Of a stretch of DNA of 64,000 nucleotides, positions 27,292 through 35,709 are shown piece by piece. Source of the stretch: Alphaproteobacteria bacterium HGW-Alphaproteobacteria-1 (GTDB lineage Bacteria; Pseudomonadota; Alphaproteobacteria; Rhodobacterales; Rhodobacteraceae); assembly GCA_002842985.1 (NCBI GenBank), contig PHEQ01000001.1:1-64000 (forward strand), given 5' to 3'. Every line of letters begins with the position of its first letter. The first letter of the stretch is position 1. The notes under the pieces are model-generated. The model saw nothing but the letters and a program-made list of their open reading frames with translations, was not told the origin of the DNA and did no database searches. The position numbers and the translations under genes were made by a program.

Positions 27292-27978
27292 TTAAACCAC
27301 AAGTCGATAGCCGCCCGATTCCGTGACCAGCAACCGCGCATTGCCGGGATCGGGCTCGATCTTCTGGCGCAACCTGTAGATGTGCGTCTCCAGCGTATGT
27401 GTCGTCACCCCGGCATTGTAGCCCCAGACCTCGTGCAGGAGCACGTCGCGCGCCACCACGCCCTCGGGCGAGCGATAGAGGAATTTCAGGATGTTGGTTT
27501 CCTTTTCGGTCAGGCGCACCTTGCGCTCGTCGTCGGTCACGAGCATCTTCATCGCGGGCTTGAACGTGTACGGCCCAAGCTGGAACACGGCATCTTCGGA
27601 TTGCTCGTGCTGGCGCAACTGAGCGCGGATACGCGCGAGCAACACGGGGAACTTGAACGGCTTGGTGATATAGTCGTTCGCGCCCGCATCGAGCCCCAGG
27701 ATCGTGTCCGCGTCGCCGTCGTGGCCCGTGAGCATCAGGATGGGCGACTTGACCCCCTGCTTGCGCATGAGCCGACACAGCTCTCGTCCGTCGGTATCGG
27801 GCAGGCCCACGTCGAGGATCACGAGGTCATAGATCATGTCCTTGATCTTCGCCATCGCCTGCGCGCCCGAGGCCGCCTCGAACACGTCGAAATCCTCGGT
27901 CATCACGAGTTGCTCGCCAAGGGCTTCGCGCAGGTCGTCATCATCATCGACGAGCAGTATTTTCTTTACTTGTGCCAT
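27292..27978 (-). CDS. OmpR-type response regulator, CenR-like
   Basis: 228 residues: receiver domain (ILLVDDDDDLREALGEQ, phospho-acceptor Asp in LVILDVGLPDTDG, Lys in DYITKPFKF) and a C-terminal winged helix (VRLTEKETNILKFLYRSPEGVVARDVLLHEVWGYNAGVTTHTLETHIYRLRQKIE). The linker FQLGPYTFKPAMKML and the WGYN..TTHTLETH block resemble CenR, the envelope response regulator of Caulobacter and Rhodobacter. No sensor kinase gene is adjacent, which is also usual for cenR. It is divergent from ribA across 155 bases. Confidence 0.88.
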   Translation of the reverse strand: MAQVKKILLVDDDDDLREALGEQLVMTEDFDVFEAASGAQAMAKIKDMIYDLVILDVGLPDTDGRELCRLMRKQGVKSPILMLTGHDGDADTILGLDAGANDYITKPFKFPVLLARIRAQLRQHEQSEDAVFQLGPYTFKPAMKMLVTDDERKVRLTEKETNILKFLYRSPEGVVARDVLLHEVWGYNAGVTTHTLETHIYRLRQKIEPDPGNARLLVTESGGYRLVV

Positions 27979-28133
27979 GCTGCTATCCTCTTCCTGTCGG
28001 ACAACATGCGCAAGTCACGCCGTTCGGACAAGTGTGACAACATGTGCCTCACGCCCAAGTGTTGCAGCGAGAGCGTTTCTTTCAATTCGTTACAACATAC
28101 GCTAACCCAGAGCCATCAGGTCGGAGAAAATGC

Positions 28134-29225
28134 ATGGGGCTTTCCCCGGACATCCTCGAAATCCTTGCCCGCGCGCGGGCGGATCTGCGCATGGGCGTGC
28201 CGGTCGTGCTGCACGACCGCGCTGGCGCCGTGCTGGTTCTGGCCGCCGAGACGCTGGGTGCGCAACGTCTGGCGGACCTTCAGGCGCTGGGCGGCGCGCC
28301 GGTCCTTGCGATCACCGCACGGCGCGCGGCCACGCTCAAGGCGCGCGCCTATGACGGCGATCTGGCGCGCCTGGCGCTGCCGTCCGACGCGCGGCTTTCG
28401 TGGGTGCTGGCGGTGGCCGATCCGGCGGACGATCTGCGCGTGCCGATGAAGGGTCCGCTCGTCTCGCGCCGCGAGGGTGCGGCGCATCTGCACCGGCTCG
28501 CGATCCTTCTGGCCAAGACCGCGCGGCTTCTGCCTGCCGCGCTCGTGCTCGATCTGGGCGATGGCGCGGGCTTTGCCGCCGCGCATGGGCTGACGCTGAT
28601 TGACGCCGCCGCCGCCCTGCCTCGCCTGACGGAGACCAGCCCGCTCAACCCGGTGGTCAGCGCGCGCCTGCCGCTCGCCGTATCAGAGGCCGGGCGGCTG
28701 CACATCTTTCGCCCCGAGGATGGCGGCGAGGAACATTACGCCATCGAGATCGGCCAGCCCGACCGCGCCGCCCCGGTGCTCGCGCGGCTGCATTCGGCCT
28801 GCTTCACCGGCGATCTCATGGGGTCTCTCAAATGCGATTGCGGCCCGCAACTGCGCGGCGCGCTGGCGCAGATGGGACACGAGGGCGCGGGCGTGCTGCT
28901 TTATCTCAATCAGGAGGGGCGCGGCATCGGCCTTGCCAACAAGATGCGCGCCTATTCGTTGCAGGATCAGGGGTTCGATACGGTCGAAGCCAATCACCGC
29001 CTTGGCTTCGAGGATGACGAGCGCGATTTCCGCATCGGCGCCGAGATTCTCCGGCGGATGGGATTTTCGGCGGTGCGCCTCATGACCAACAACCCCGCGA
29101 AACTGGCCATGATGGCACAGAACGGCATATCGGTGACAGAGCGCGTGCCTCTCAAACTGGGCGAGAACCCGCACAATCGCGCTTACCTTGCGACCAAGGC
29201 CGCGAAATCGGGGCATCTGCTCTGA
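28134..29225 (+). CDS. ribA: GTP cyclohydrolase II with extra N-terminal region
   Basis: 363 residues. The C-terminal about 200 residues are a full GTP cyclohydrolase II: HSACFTGDLMGSLKCDCGPQLRGAL holds the three zinc cysteines, LYLNQEGRGIGLANKMRAYSLQDQGFDTVEAN the GTP-binding part. The N-terminal about 165 residues are not normal RibA; in length they match the position of the RibB domain in RibBA fusions, but I do not see the RibB active-site sequence, so it may be a degenerate remnant. The enzyme opens the GTP ring in the first step of riboflavin synthesis. TCGGAG upstream supports the chosen start. No FMN riboswitch is visible in the leader. Confidence 0.9.
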   Translation: MGLSPDILEILARARADLRMGVPVVLHDRAGAVLVLAAETLGAQRLADLQALGGAPVLAITARRAATLKARAYDGDLARLALPSDARLSWVLAVADPADDLRVPMKGPLVSRREGAAHLHRLAILLAKTARLLPAALVLDLGDGAGFAAAHGLTLIDAAAALPRLTETSPLNPVVSARLPLAVSEAGRLHIFRPEDGGEEHYAIEIGQPDRAAPVLARLHSACFTGDLMGSLKCDCGPQLRGALAQMGHEGAGVLLYLNQEGRGIGLANKMRAYSLQDQGFDTVEANHRLGFEDDERDFRIGAEILRRMGFSAVRLMTNNPAKLAMMAQNGISVTERVPLKLGENPHNRAYLATKAAKSGHLL

Positions 29226-29267
29226 CGGGGCGGGTCTTGGGGCCGCGCAGATGGGCCCTGCCCCACG

Positions 29268-29795
29268 CTAGCCCTGCTTCTCGAACCAGATGATGACCTC
29301 ACCGACCTCGACGCCGAACTTGTCCATGTAGGCGCGGTTGAGAACGCGGTCCTCGCTCACCTGCCACATCCAGTCATCAAAGCTGACGCGCAGGGTGCCA
29401 TCGGGCACCGGCAGGTCGATGGTGTAGCGCCAGTTGAATGCCTCGCCGCGTTCTTCGCCAGAGGCGATGCCGATCACGCCGGGCGCATGGCCGGTCCAGG
29501 TCTCTGGCCCGGTCTTGGTCAGGGTCCAGACGCGCCGCTCGGTGCTGTCGTCCTCATAGGTGAAATCCTCGGTCAGCATGAGGCGGTGGCCGTCCCAGTC
29601 CCCGGCGATACGGACTTCGAAGCGGCGGCGCACGGTGCCGAACCGGTCCTGGAACTGGCCATGGCCGACGACATGACCGGCAAAGAACTCCTCGAGGTTG
29701 AAGTCGCGCTGACCGAGTGCCGGATCCCCCAGATCAGGGCGACCGGAACAGCCCGCCAGCAAGAGGGCGAAACAGGTAGCGATGACAAGGCGCAT
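29268..29795 (-). CDS. DUF3833 family lipoprotein
   Basis: 175 residues. The signal LVIATCFALLLAGCSG ends in a lipobox (LAGC), so it is a lipoprotein. The body matches DUF3833: FNLEEFFAGHVVGHGQFQDRFGTVRRRFEV, LTEDFTYEDDSTERRVWTL, MDKFGVEVGEVIIWFEK. Function is unknown; the fold is probably a beta-barrel like lipocalins, which is an inference. The start is at MRLVIATC; the track's 90-residue extension comes from the upstream SDR gene in another frame. Confidence 0.9.
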   Translation of the reverse strand: MRLVIATCFALLLAGCSGRPDLGDPALGQRDFNLEEFFAGHVVGHGQFQDRFGTVRRRFEVRIAGDWDGHRLMLTEDFTYEDDSTERRVWTLTKTGPETWTGHAPGVIGIASGEERGEAFNWRYTIDLPVPDGTLRVSFDDWMWQVSEDRVLNRAYMDKFGVEVGEVIIWFEKQG

Positions 29796-29853
29796 GACGA
29801 TCCTCCGGCTTTGCACCTGAGGTAACGCGCGCGGGCGCGCGGGCAAGCCCCGT

Positions 29854-30633
29854 TCAAAGCGTCGCGTTGATCGCGCCCCCGTCGAGCAGGATGTTCTGGC
29901 CGATGATGAACCCTGCGTGCTGACTGCACAGAAACGCGCAGGCCGCGCCGAATTCCTCTGCCGTGCCGTAGCGGCCCGCGGGAATCGTGGCGCAGCGTCG
30001 CGCGCGCGCCTCGTCCACGGTGATCCCCTCGCGCTCTGCCACGCCCTGATCGAGTGACACGGCACGGTCGGTGGCGTGGATGCCGGGCAAAAGGTTGTTC
30101 ATCACCACGCCCTTGCCCGCCACCTGCCGCGCGGTGCCCGCGACATAGCCCGTCAGACCCGCGCGCGCGGCATTCGACAGGCCCAGGATCGCGATCGGCG
30201 ACTTGACCGATTGAGAGGTGATATTGACCACCCGGCCCCAGCCCCGTTCCATCATGCCCGGCACCAGCGCCTTGATGAGCGCGATGGGGGTCAGCATGTT
30301 GGCGTCAAGCGCCTTGATGAAATCCGCGCGCTCCCAGTCGGTCCACAGCCCCGGCGGCGGCCCACCCGCATTGTTGACCAGGATATCCACATCGCGCGCC
30401 GCCTCGAGCAGCTTTGCGCGCCCCTCCTCCGAGGTCACATCAGCGGCGACCGCCACCACCACGACGCCGAATTCCTCGCGGATTGCCGCAGCCGCAGCCT
30501 CGAGCGCCTCCGCGCCCCGCGCGTTCATCACCAGATCCACGCCCGCCGCCGCCAGCGCGCGCGCACAGCCCAGCCCCAGCCCCCTGGACGACGCGCAAAC
30601 CAGCGCTTTCTTGCCCCGAATTCCCAGTTCCAT
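29854..30633 (-). CDS. Short-chain dehydrogenase/reductase lacking YxxxK
   Basis: 259 residues with a normal Rossmann nucleotide site (ALVCASSRGLGLGCARALAAAG), the NNAG motif (VNNAGGPPPG) and the catalytic Ser region (RVVNITSQSVKSP). Where the catalytic YxxxK should be, the sequence reads LGLSNAARAGLTGYVAGTARQVAGKGV, so the Tyr is replaced by Leu/Ser-Asn in this position. This is a known divergent SDR type usually labelled 3-oxoacyl-ACP reductase, yet the usual acid-base chemistry should be impaired. Substrate unknown. The gene is followed by the DUF3833 gene 58 bases on. Confidence 0.88.
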   Translation of the reverse strand: MELGIRGKKALVCASSRGLGLGCARALAAAGVDLVMNARGAEALEAAAAAIREEFGVVVVAVAADVTSEEGRAKLLEAARDVDILVNNAGGPPPGLWTDWERADFIKALDANMLTPIALIKALVPGMMERGWGRVVNITSQSVKSPIAILGLSNAARAGLTGYVAGTARQVAGKGVVMNNLLPGIHATDRAVSLDQGVAEREGITVDEARARRCATIPAGRYGTAEEFGAACAFLCSQHAGFIIGQNILLDGGAINATL

Positions 30634-30766
30634 CGCCTATCCCTCCTGTTCTTCACGCAGAGTTAACACCGATGGGCGGAAAATGGCCAGTCTCCCCGCC
30701 GCCGGGATTTCTTGCCGGAATTGACCCGAAGGTGCCACAATCCTATCCTAGCTTTTCGGTATCACG

Positions 30767-31801
30767 ATGATGTCATCAGAGATCGCCATAATGCCCGTTC
30801 CGTCCCCACGCCCCGCCCAATCCATCCAGGTCTTCGAGGCCGATGAGCTGCGCGTGATCAACGGGGCAAATCTCGGCGATACGCTGTCTTTTGCCGATGA
30901 ACTTGACCTCGACGACATCTACGAGTTGGGACCGCGCGCCCGCGCCCGCAGGCTGGCGCTGGTCATGGATGGCGCGGGGCCGTTCACCATTGGCGACGAG
31001 TCGGATTTCGGGGTGCCCGGTGCTGCGGTCCATCTCGATTCGTGCCTGACCCTGATGCCCGCTTCCGGCAATCTGGCGGAGGTGCTGATCTTCGTCGAAA
31101 CCGATCAGGAAGGCTGTGTCGCGGGGCTCTATGCCATGCCGCTTGCAAATCTTGCGCCGCGCACGGGCTATGCGCTCGTCGGGATCGACCGTGTCGGCGC
31201 GCGGCAACGCTTCGCACAGGCGGCTTGTGTCTCGTTCACGCGCGGCACACGGATCACCATGGCCACAGGCGCACAGGTGCCGGTTGAGGCGCTCCGCCCC
31301 GGTGACATGGTGCTCACGCGCGGTGACGGGCCACAGCCGCTGCGCTGGATCGGGCAAAGCACGATGCGCGCCATCGGCGAGTTTGCCCCGGTGCGAATCA
31401 CCGCAGGCACCCTCAACAATGCGCATGACCTGCTGGTAAGCCCCGATCATCGGCTGTTCATCTATCAGCGCGATGATGCTCTGGGCGCCGGGCGGCGCGA
31501 GGTGCTGGTGCGCGCGCGCCATCTGGTCAACGGCGACACCGTCCGCATTGAGACAGGCGGGCATGTGGACTACGTGCAGCTTCTGTTTGACCGCCACCAG
31601 ATCATCTATGCCGAGGGGATCGCTGCCGAGACGATGCTGCTCGATCCGCGCACCCGCTCTGCCCTGCCCGATGACGCCGGGACCGGCACCGCCGCCTTTG
31701 CCGATCACGACGCGCGCGCCCATCTGCAATTCGAGATCAGCCGCGCGCTGCTCGACCACCCCAACGCCGCCGATCTGCTCAAGCGCGCGTCGACCCGGTA
31801 G
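30767..31801 (+). CDS. Stand-alone Hint-domain protein
   Basis: 344 residues. A Hint_2 (hedgehog/intein) domain spans about 150-300: it begins ACVSFTRGTRITMATGAQVPVEALRPGDMVLTRGDGPQPLRWIG, with the splice-type Cys and the block that follows, and continues with HDLLVSPDHRLFIYQ. The N-terminal 150 residues (SIQVFEADELRVINGANLGDTLSFADELDLDD) are a separate beta-rich region. Family members are frequent in Roseobacter-type genomes. Whether it self-cleaves is unknown. It has no recognisable signal peptide and no functional neighbour. Confidence 0.88.
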   Translation: MMSSEIAIMPVPSPRPAQSIQVFEADELRVINGANLGDTLSFADELDLDDIYELGPRARARRLALVMDGAGPFTIGDESDFGVPGAAVHLDSCLTLMPASGNLAEVLIFVETDQEGCVAGLYAMPLANLAPRTGYALVGIDRVGARQRFAQAACVSFTRGTRITMATGAQVPVEALRPGDMVLTRGDGPQPLRWIGQSTMRAIGEFAPVRITAGTLNNAHDLLVSPDHRLFIYQRDDALGAGRREVLVRARHLVNGDTVRIETGGHVDYVQLLFDRHQIIYAEGIAAETMLLDPRTRSALPDDAGTGTAAFADHDARAHLQFEISRALLDHPNAADLLKRASTR

Positions 31802-31812
31802 GGCGGCGCCCC

Positions 31813-32592
31813 TCAGCGCCCCTCGAATTGCGGGGGGCGCTTTTCCAGAAAGGCCATAACGCCTTCCTTGAAATCACGGCTCTGCCCGCAGGCCCCCTGC
31901 AAACGCGCCTCGAGATCGAGCTGCGCGTCAAGCGTGTTGGACCAGCTTTCGCGGATCGCGTGACGGACGCGGGAATAGGTCTGCGTCGGCCCCTTGGCCA
32001 GGTGCTCGGCACGCGCGCGCCACTGCGCGGCAAATCCGTCATCGCTGACACATTCCCAGATCATTCCCCAGTCGCTGGCCTGCCGGGCGCTGATCGGCTC
32101 GGCAAAAAGCGCGGCCCCCATGGCCTTGGCCTGTCCCATCTGGCGCGGTAGGAACCATGTGCCCCCCGCATCGGGCACAAGACCGATCCGCGCGAAGGCC
32201 TGAAGGAAATAGGCGCTCTCGGTGGCGATCACCACATCGGCCACCAGCGCAAGATTGGCCCCCGCTCCCGCCGCAGGCCCGTTCACCGCCGAAATGACCG
32301 GCACCGGGCAATCGGTGATGGCGCGCAGCATTGGCACGTATTCCTCGCGCAGGACCCGCTCCAGATCGAGGGTTGCCACGTTGCCGCCATCGCTCAGGTC
32401 CTGCCCCGAACAGAACGCGCGGCCATTGCCCGTCAGCACGACGACGCGCGCTGTGCGGCCTGCGTGGGTCATCGCATCGGTGATCTCGGCGCGCATCTGC
32501 GCGTTGAGCGCGTTCATCTTCTCGGGCCGGTTGAGGGCAATCACGGCAACGCCTTCGGCGATCTCCAGCGTGATGGTCTGATAGTCTTTCAT
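31813..32592 (-). CDS. Enoyl-CoA hydratase/isomerase, PaaG-like
   Basis: 259 residues of the crotonase family: GVAVIALNRPEKMNALNAQM, GRAFCSGQDLSDGG (first oxyanion-hole segment), GPAAGAGANLALVADVVIA (second), FARIGLVPDAGGTWFLPRQMGQAKAMGAALFAEPISA. The pattern of CSGQDLS and the GLVPDAGGTW Asp resembles PaaG, the isomerase of phenylacetyl-CoA catabolism. No other paa gene is nearby, so a general fatty acid or aromatic side role is possible. It is last in the long minus-strand run after ccmH. Confidence 0.87.
   Translation of the reverse strand: MKDYQTITLEIAEGVAVIALNRPEKMNALNAQMRAEITDAMTHAGRTARVVVLTGNGRAFCSGQDLSDGGNVATLDLERVLREEYVPMLRAITDCPVPVISAVNGPAAGAGANLALVADVVIATESAYFLQAFARIGLVPDAGGTWFLPRQMGQAKAMGAALFAEPISARQASDWGMIWECVSDDGFAAQWRARAEHLAKGPTQTYSRVRHAIRESWSNTLDAQLDLEARLQGACGQSRDFKEGVMAFLEKRPPQFEGR
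31815..31844 (+). terminator. Terminator of Hint gene inside 3' end of enoyl-CoA hydratase gene
   Basis: agcgcccc-tcgaattgcgg-ggggcgct is followed by TTTTCC on the plus strand, 14 bases after the Hint stop codon. The hairpin lies within the last codons of the convergent enoyl-CoA hydratase gene, so one sequence serves both. Confidence 0.6.
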
Positions 32593-32663
32593 GCGGGCGG
32601 CCTTTCGCTGATCCTGCGCCCTTTAGAGCGCAGCGCGCGGCCGAGGCCAAGCGAAACGGCGCG

Positions 32664-33116
32664 TCAGTCGCGCAGAATGTCGCGCAGCCGTGCTTCCTCA
32701 TCCGCGCTCAGCCGCGCAATTTCCGGCTCGGGAGCCGTGGCGCGGCGGCGCAGGTAAACCCCGGCCATGATCAGCCCCGCCCCGAACATGATCGGCCCCG
32801 CAAACCACAGAAGCAGGTTCGCGCCGGTGGTCTTGGGGCTGAGCAGAACATATTCGCCGTAGCGGTCCACGATATAGGCCACCGTTTCTTCGTTCGTGTC
32901 GCCCGCCACCAACCGCTCGCGCACCAGAAGCCGCAGATCGCGCGCCAGTTCGGCGTTGGACGCGTCGATATTTTCGTTGCGGCAGACCAGACAGCGCAGG
33001 CCCGAGGAGATATCGCGCGCGCGCGCCTCCAGTGCGGGATCGTCGAGGATCTCGTCGGGCTGCACCGCAAATACGGGCGCGGCGATCACGCAAAGGGCAA
33101 GGATCAGCCGTTTCAT
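32664..33116 (-). CDS. ccmH: Cytochrome c maturation protein CcmH
   Basis: 150 residues. After a signal peptide (LALCVIAAPVFA) comes the redox motif LRCLVCRNENIDASNAELARDLRLLVRERL, which reduces the apocytochrome heme-binding cysteines, then IVDRYGEYVLLSPK and a C-terminal membrane helix (LLLWFAGPIMFGAGLIMAGVYL). It begins within the ccmF stop region (four-base overlap), so it is coupled to ccmF. It works in the periplasm in System I cytochrome c assembly. Confidence 0.96.
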   Translation of the reverse strand: MKRLILALCVIAAPVFAVQPDEILDDPALEARARDISSGLRCLVCRNENIDASNAELARDLRLLVRERLVAGDTNEETVAYIVDRYGEYVLLSPKTTGANLLLWFAGPIMFGAGLIMAGVYLRRRATAPEPEIARLSADEEARLRDILRD

Positions 33117-35077
33117 TCCGCAGGCACCCCTTGGGGCACCTTGCGCGCACCCGCCGCGACCCGGAACCGCCGGTCACTGAGCGACAGGAACCCGCCAAGC
33201 GCCATCAGGATCGAGCCGCCCCAGATCCAGTTGGCCAGCGGCTTGTAATAGCTGCGCACCGCCCAGCCACCGCCCTCCTGCGGATCGCCCACGGCGATGT
33301 AGATGTCGCGCAGGAAACCATTGTCGAGCGCGGCCTCCGTCGTTGGCATCTGCGCCACGGGATAGACCCGCTTTTCCGGGTGCATCGTGCCCACGACACT
33401 TCCTTCACGCATCAGCGTGAAATGGGCCGTGGTCGAGAGGAAATTCGGCCCTTCCAACTCTTCCACCGAGTCGAGCCGCAGCGTGTATCCAGCGATATCC
33501 GCGGTATCGCCCTCGCGCATCACGCGGATATCCTCAAGCTGCCAGGCCATCATCGCGGCGACGCCCGCGATGGTCACGCCAAAGCCGGCATGGGCCACCG
33601 CCTTGCCCCAGTCCGCGCGCGGCAAGCGCGTCAGGCGGGCAAGCCGCCCCTGCCCCCGCCCGGTGCGCGACCACAGATCGACCGCAGCCCCCATCATCAG
33701 CCAGGCCGCCAGGAAAAGCCCGATCGGCCCCAAACTCGAGCGCCCTGACTGCATCGCCCAGGCCAGCGCACCAACCGCCAGCGCCAGCACGAAGACAGGC
33801 ACCAGCGGGCGCACGATCCGCCCGAGCTTCGCCCGCTTCCACGGCATCATCGCGCCCACCGGCAAGATGAGGCCAAGCGCCAGCATGAAGGGAGAGAAGG
33901 CCGCGTCAAAGAACGGTGCGCCCACCGAGAGCTTGCGGCCGAAAGCCATTTCCGCCACCAGCGGCCAGATCGTTCCCACAAAGACCACAAAACACGAGAC
34001 CGCCAGCAGGATGTTGTTGAGCACAAGCACCGATTCCCGGCTGACCATGGAAAACACGCCCTTGGCCTGCATCGCGCCCGCCCTCAGCGCGAAAAGCGTG
34101 AGCGCCCCCATCATGAAGATGGCGAGAATGCCCAGCAGGAACACGCCGCGCTCTGGATCGGTGGCAAACGCATGAACGCTTGTCAGAACGCCCGAGCGGG
34201 TGATGAACGCACCCACCATCGAGAACCCGAAAGCAATGATTGCAAGTAGAATGGTCCAGCTTTTCAGCGCCTCGCGCTTTTCCACCACGATCGCGGAATG
34301 CAAGAGCGCTGCCGCGATGAGCCAGGGCATGAACGAGGCGTTTTCCACCGGGTCCCAGAACCAGAAGCCGCCCCAGCCCAGCTCGTAATAGGCCCACCAC
34401 GAGCCAAGCCCGATGCCGATGGTCAGGAAAATCCACGCCGCCAGCGTCCAGGGCCGCACCCAGCGGCCCCAGGCCGCATCTACCCGTCCCTCGATGAGGG
34501 CGGCCACGGCAAAGGAGAAGGTCATCGAAAGACCGACATAGCCGAGATAGAGGAAGGGCGGATGAAAGGCGAGGCCCGGATCCTGCAACAGCGGGTTCAG
34601 ATCCTGCCCGTTGAAGGGCGGTACCGCCATGCGCAAGAACGGGTTCGAGGTGAGCAGGATGAAGAGAAAGAACGCCACCCCGATCATGCCCTGAACCGCC
34701 AGCACCCGCGCCTTGAGCGTCGGCGGAAGGTTCGCACCGAACCACGCCACAGCCGCGCCGAAAAGCGCCACGATCAGCACCCAGAGCAGCATCGAGCCCT
34801 CGTGATTGCCCCAGACGCCGGTGATCTTGTAGAGCATCGGCTTGTCGGTGTGGCTGTTGAGCGTCACCAGCCGCACCGAGAAATCCGAGGTGACAAACGC
34901 ATAGGTCAGCGCCGCGAAGGCCGCCGCCGTCAGCAGGAATTGCGCCGTTGCCGCAGGCTCTGCCAGTGCCATCCAGCCTGGCCATCGCTTGTGCGCCCCG
35001 ATGAGCGGAACGATGGATTGAAGCACCGCCACGAGGCAGGCAAGGATGAGGGCGAAGTGACCAAGCTCTGTAATCAT
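33113..35077 (-). CDS. ccmF: Heme lyase CcmF
   Basis: A 654-residue membrane protein with about 15 transmembrane segments. The heme-handling WWD-type domain is clear: WAYYELGWGGFWFWDPVENASFMPWLIA. The N-terminal region and the C-terminal periplasmic domain (RVYPVAQMPTTEAALDNGFLRDIYIAVGDP) are both complete. CcmF receives heme from holo-CcmE and attaches it to apocytochrome c. In this genome ccmE is separated from ccmF by a two-gene lysis cassette. Confidence 0.97.
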   Translation of the reverse strand: MITELGHFALILACLVAVLQSIVPLIGAHKRWPGWMALAEPAATAQFLLTAAAFAALTYAFVTSDFSVRLVTLNSHTDKPMLYKITGVWGNHEGSMLLWVLIVALFGAAVAWFGANLPPTLKARVLAVQGMIGVAFFLFILLTSNPFLRMAVPPFNGQDLNPLLQDPGLAFHPPFLYLGYVGLSMTFSFAVAALIEGRVDAAWGRWVRPWTLAAWIFLTIGIGLGSWWAYYELGWGGFWFWDPVENASFMPWLIAAALLHSAIVVEKREALKSWTILLAIIAFGFSMVGAFITRSGVLTSVHAFATDPERGVFLLGILAIFMMGALTLFALRAGAMQAKGVFSMVSRESVLVLNNILLAVSCFVVFVGTIWPLVAEMAFGRKLSVGAPFFDAAFSPFMLALGLILPVGAMMPWKRAKLGRIVRPLVPVFVLALAVGALAWAMQSGRSSLGPIGLFLAAWLMMGAAVDLWSRTGRGQGRLARLTRLPRADWGKAVAHAGFGVTIAGVAAMMAWQLEDIRVMREGDTADIAGYTLRLDSVEELEGPNFLSTTAHFTLMREGSVVGTMHPEKRVYPVAQMPTTEAALDNGFLRDIYIAVGDPQEGGGWAVRSYYKPLANWIWGGSILMALGGFLSLSDRRFRVAAGARKVPQGVPAE

Positions 35078-35135
35078 GACCGGATGATAGCGCAGTGGCG
35101 CGGGCGGTCCAATCGCAATCGGTGCGCTGCGCGGA

Positions 35136-35709
35136 TCACATTGTCGCGGCCCGCGCGCGCCACTCGGCCAGCGCCGGGTTCGCCGCGGGCGCGGAGGCCG
35201 TCATCACGGCCTGCGCATCCGCCCCCGGGTCAGCCGCGCCGGGGCTGCCTGCGCGCAGCGCACGCATGGCCGCCACGGTCTCGACCACCTTCGGCGCGCG
35301 CGCCAGCGTGGTGGTCAGCGAGCGTTGGAACTCCTGCCCCTTGGCCTGATCGCGCGCCGAAATAGAAGCTGACGATCGCCCCAAGAAGCCACCACAACGG
35401 CTCGGGCACAAGCGCGAGCCCCGCCATGCGCTCGCCGAACCACAAGGGATCGACCATCGCCGCCACCATCAGCCCCAGCGTGCCAAGCGCCATCGCCGGA
35501 CGCGGCAGGCGGTTCAGCCCGTCAATGAACCGGTCGAAAAGCCCGCGCTCGGTGACGCGAAACTCCGCCGCCATCTGATCGAGTGCGGCGCGCTGCATCT
35601 CGGCGCCGCGCGCGTCCGCCGCCTCGGCATTGACGCGAAACACCTCCGCCGTCTCGCGCACGATATTGCCGCCGCCGCCAAACAGAATCCGCAGAATATC
35701 GCTTACCAT
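35136..35709 (-). pseudogene. GTA-type holin, apparent one-base frameshift
   Basis: Frame one encodes MVSDILRILFGGGGNIVRETAEVFRVNAEAADARGAEMQ and hydrophobic helices (MALGTLGLMVAAMVDPLWF, PLWWLLGAIVSFYFGAR) of the 3TM holin family used for gene transfer agent release. After FGAR the frame loses meaning, while the next frame continues as DQAKGQEFQRSLTTTLARAPKVVETVAAMRAL to a natural end. Restoring one base in the gcgcgcg run near 35350-35356 would join them. It is either a true lesion, with a longer abnormal C-terminus after the membrane part, or a sequencing error. The start codon lies seven bases from the end of the endolysin gene, overlapping it. Confidence 0.85.

Noticed and set aside
27979-28133. 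FMN riboswitch before ribA
   Set aside because: The conserved FMN-box elements are missing and the leader is short.
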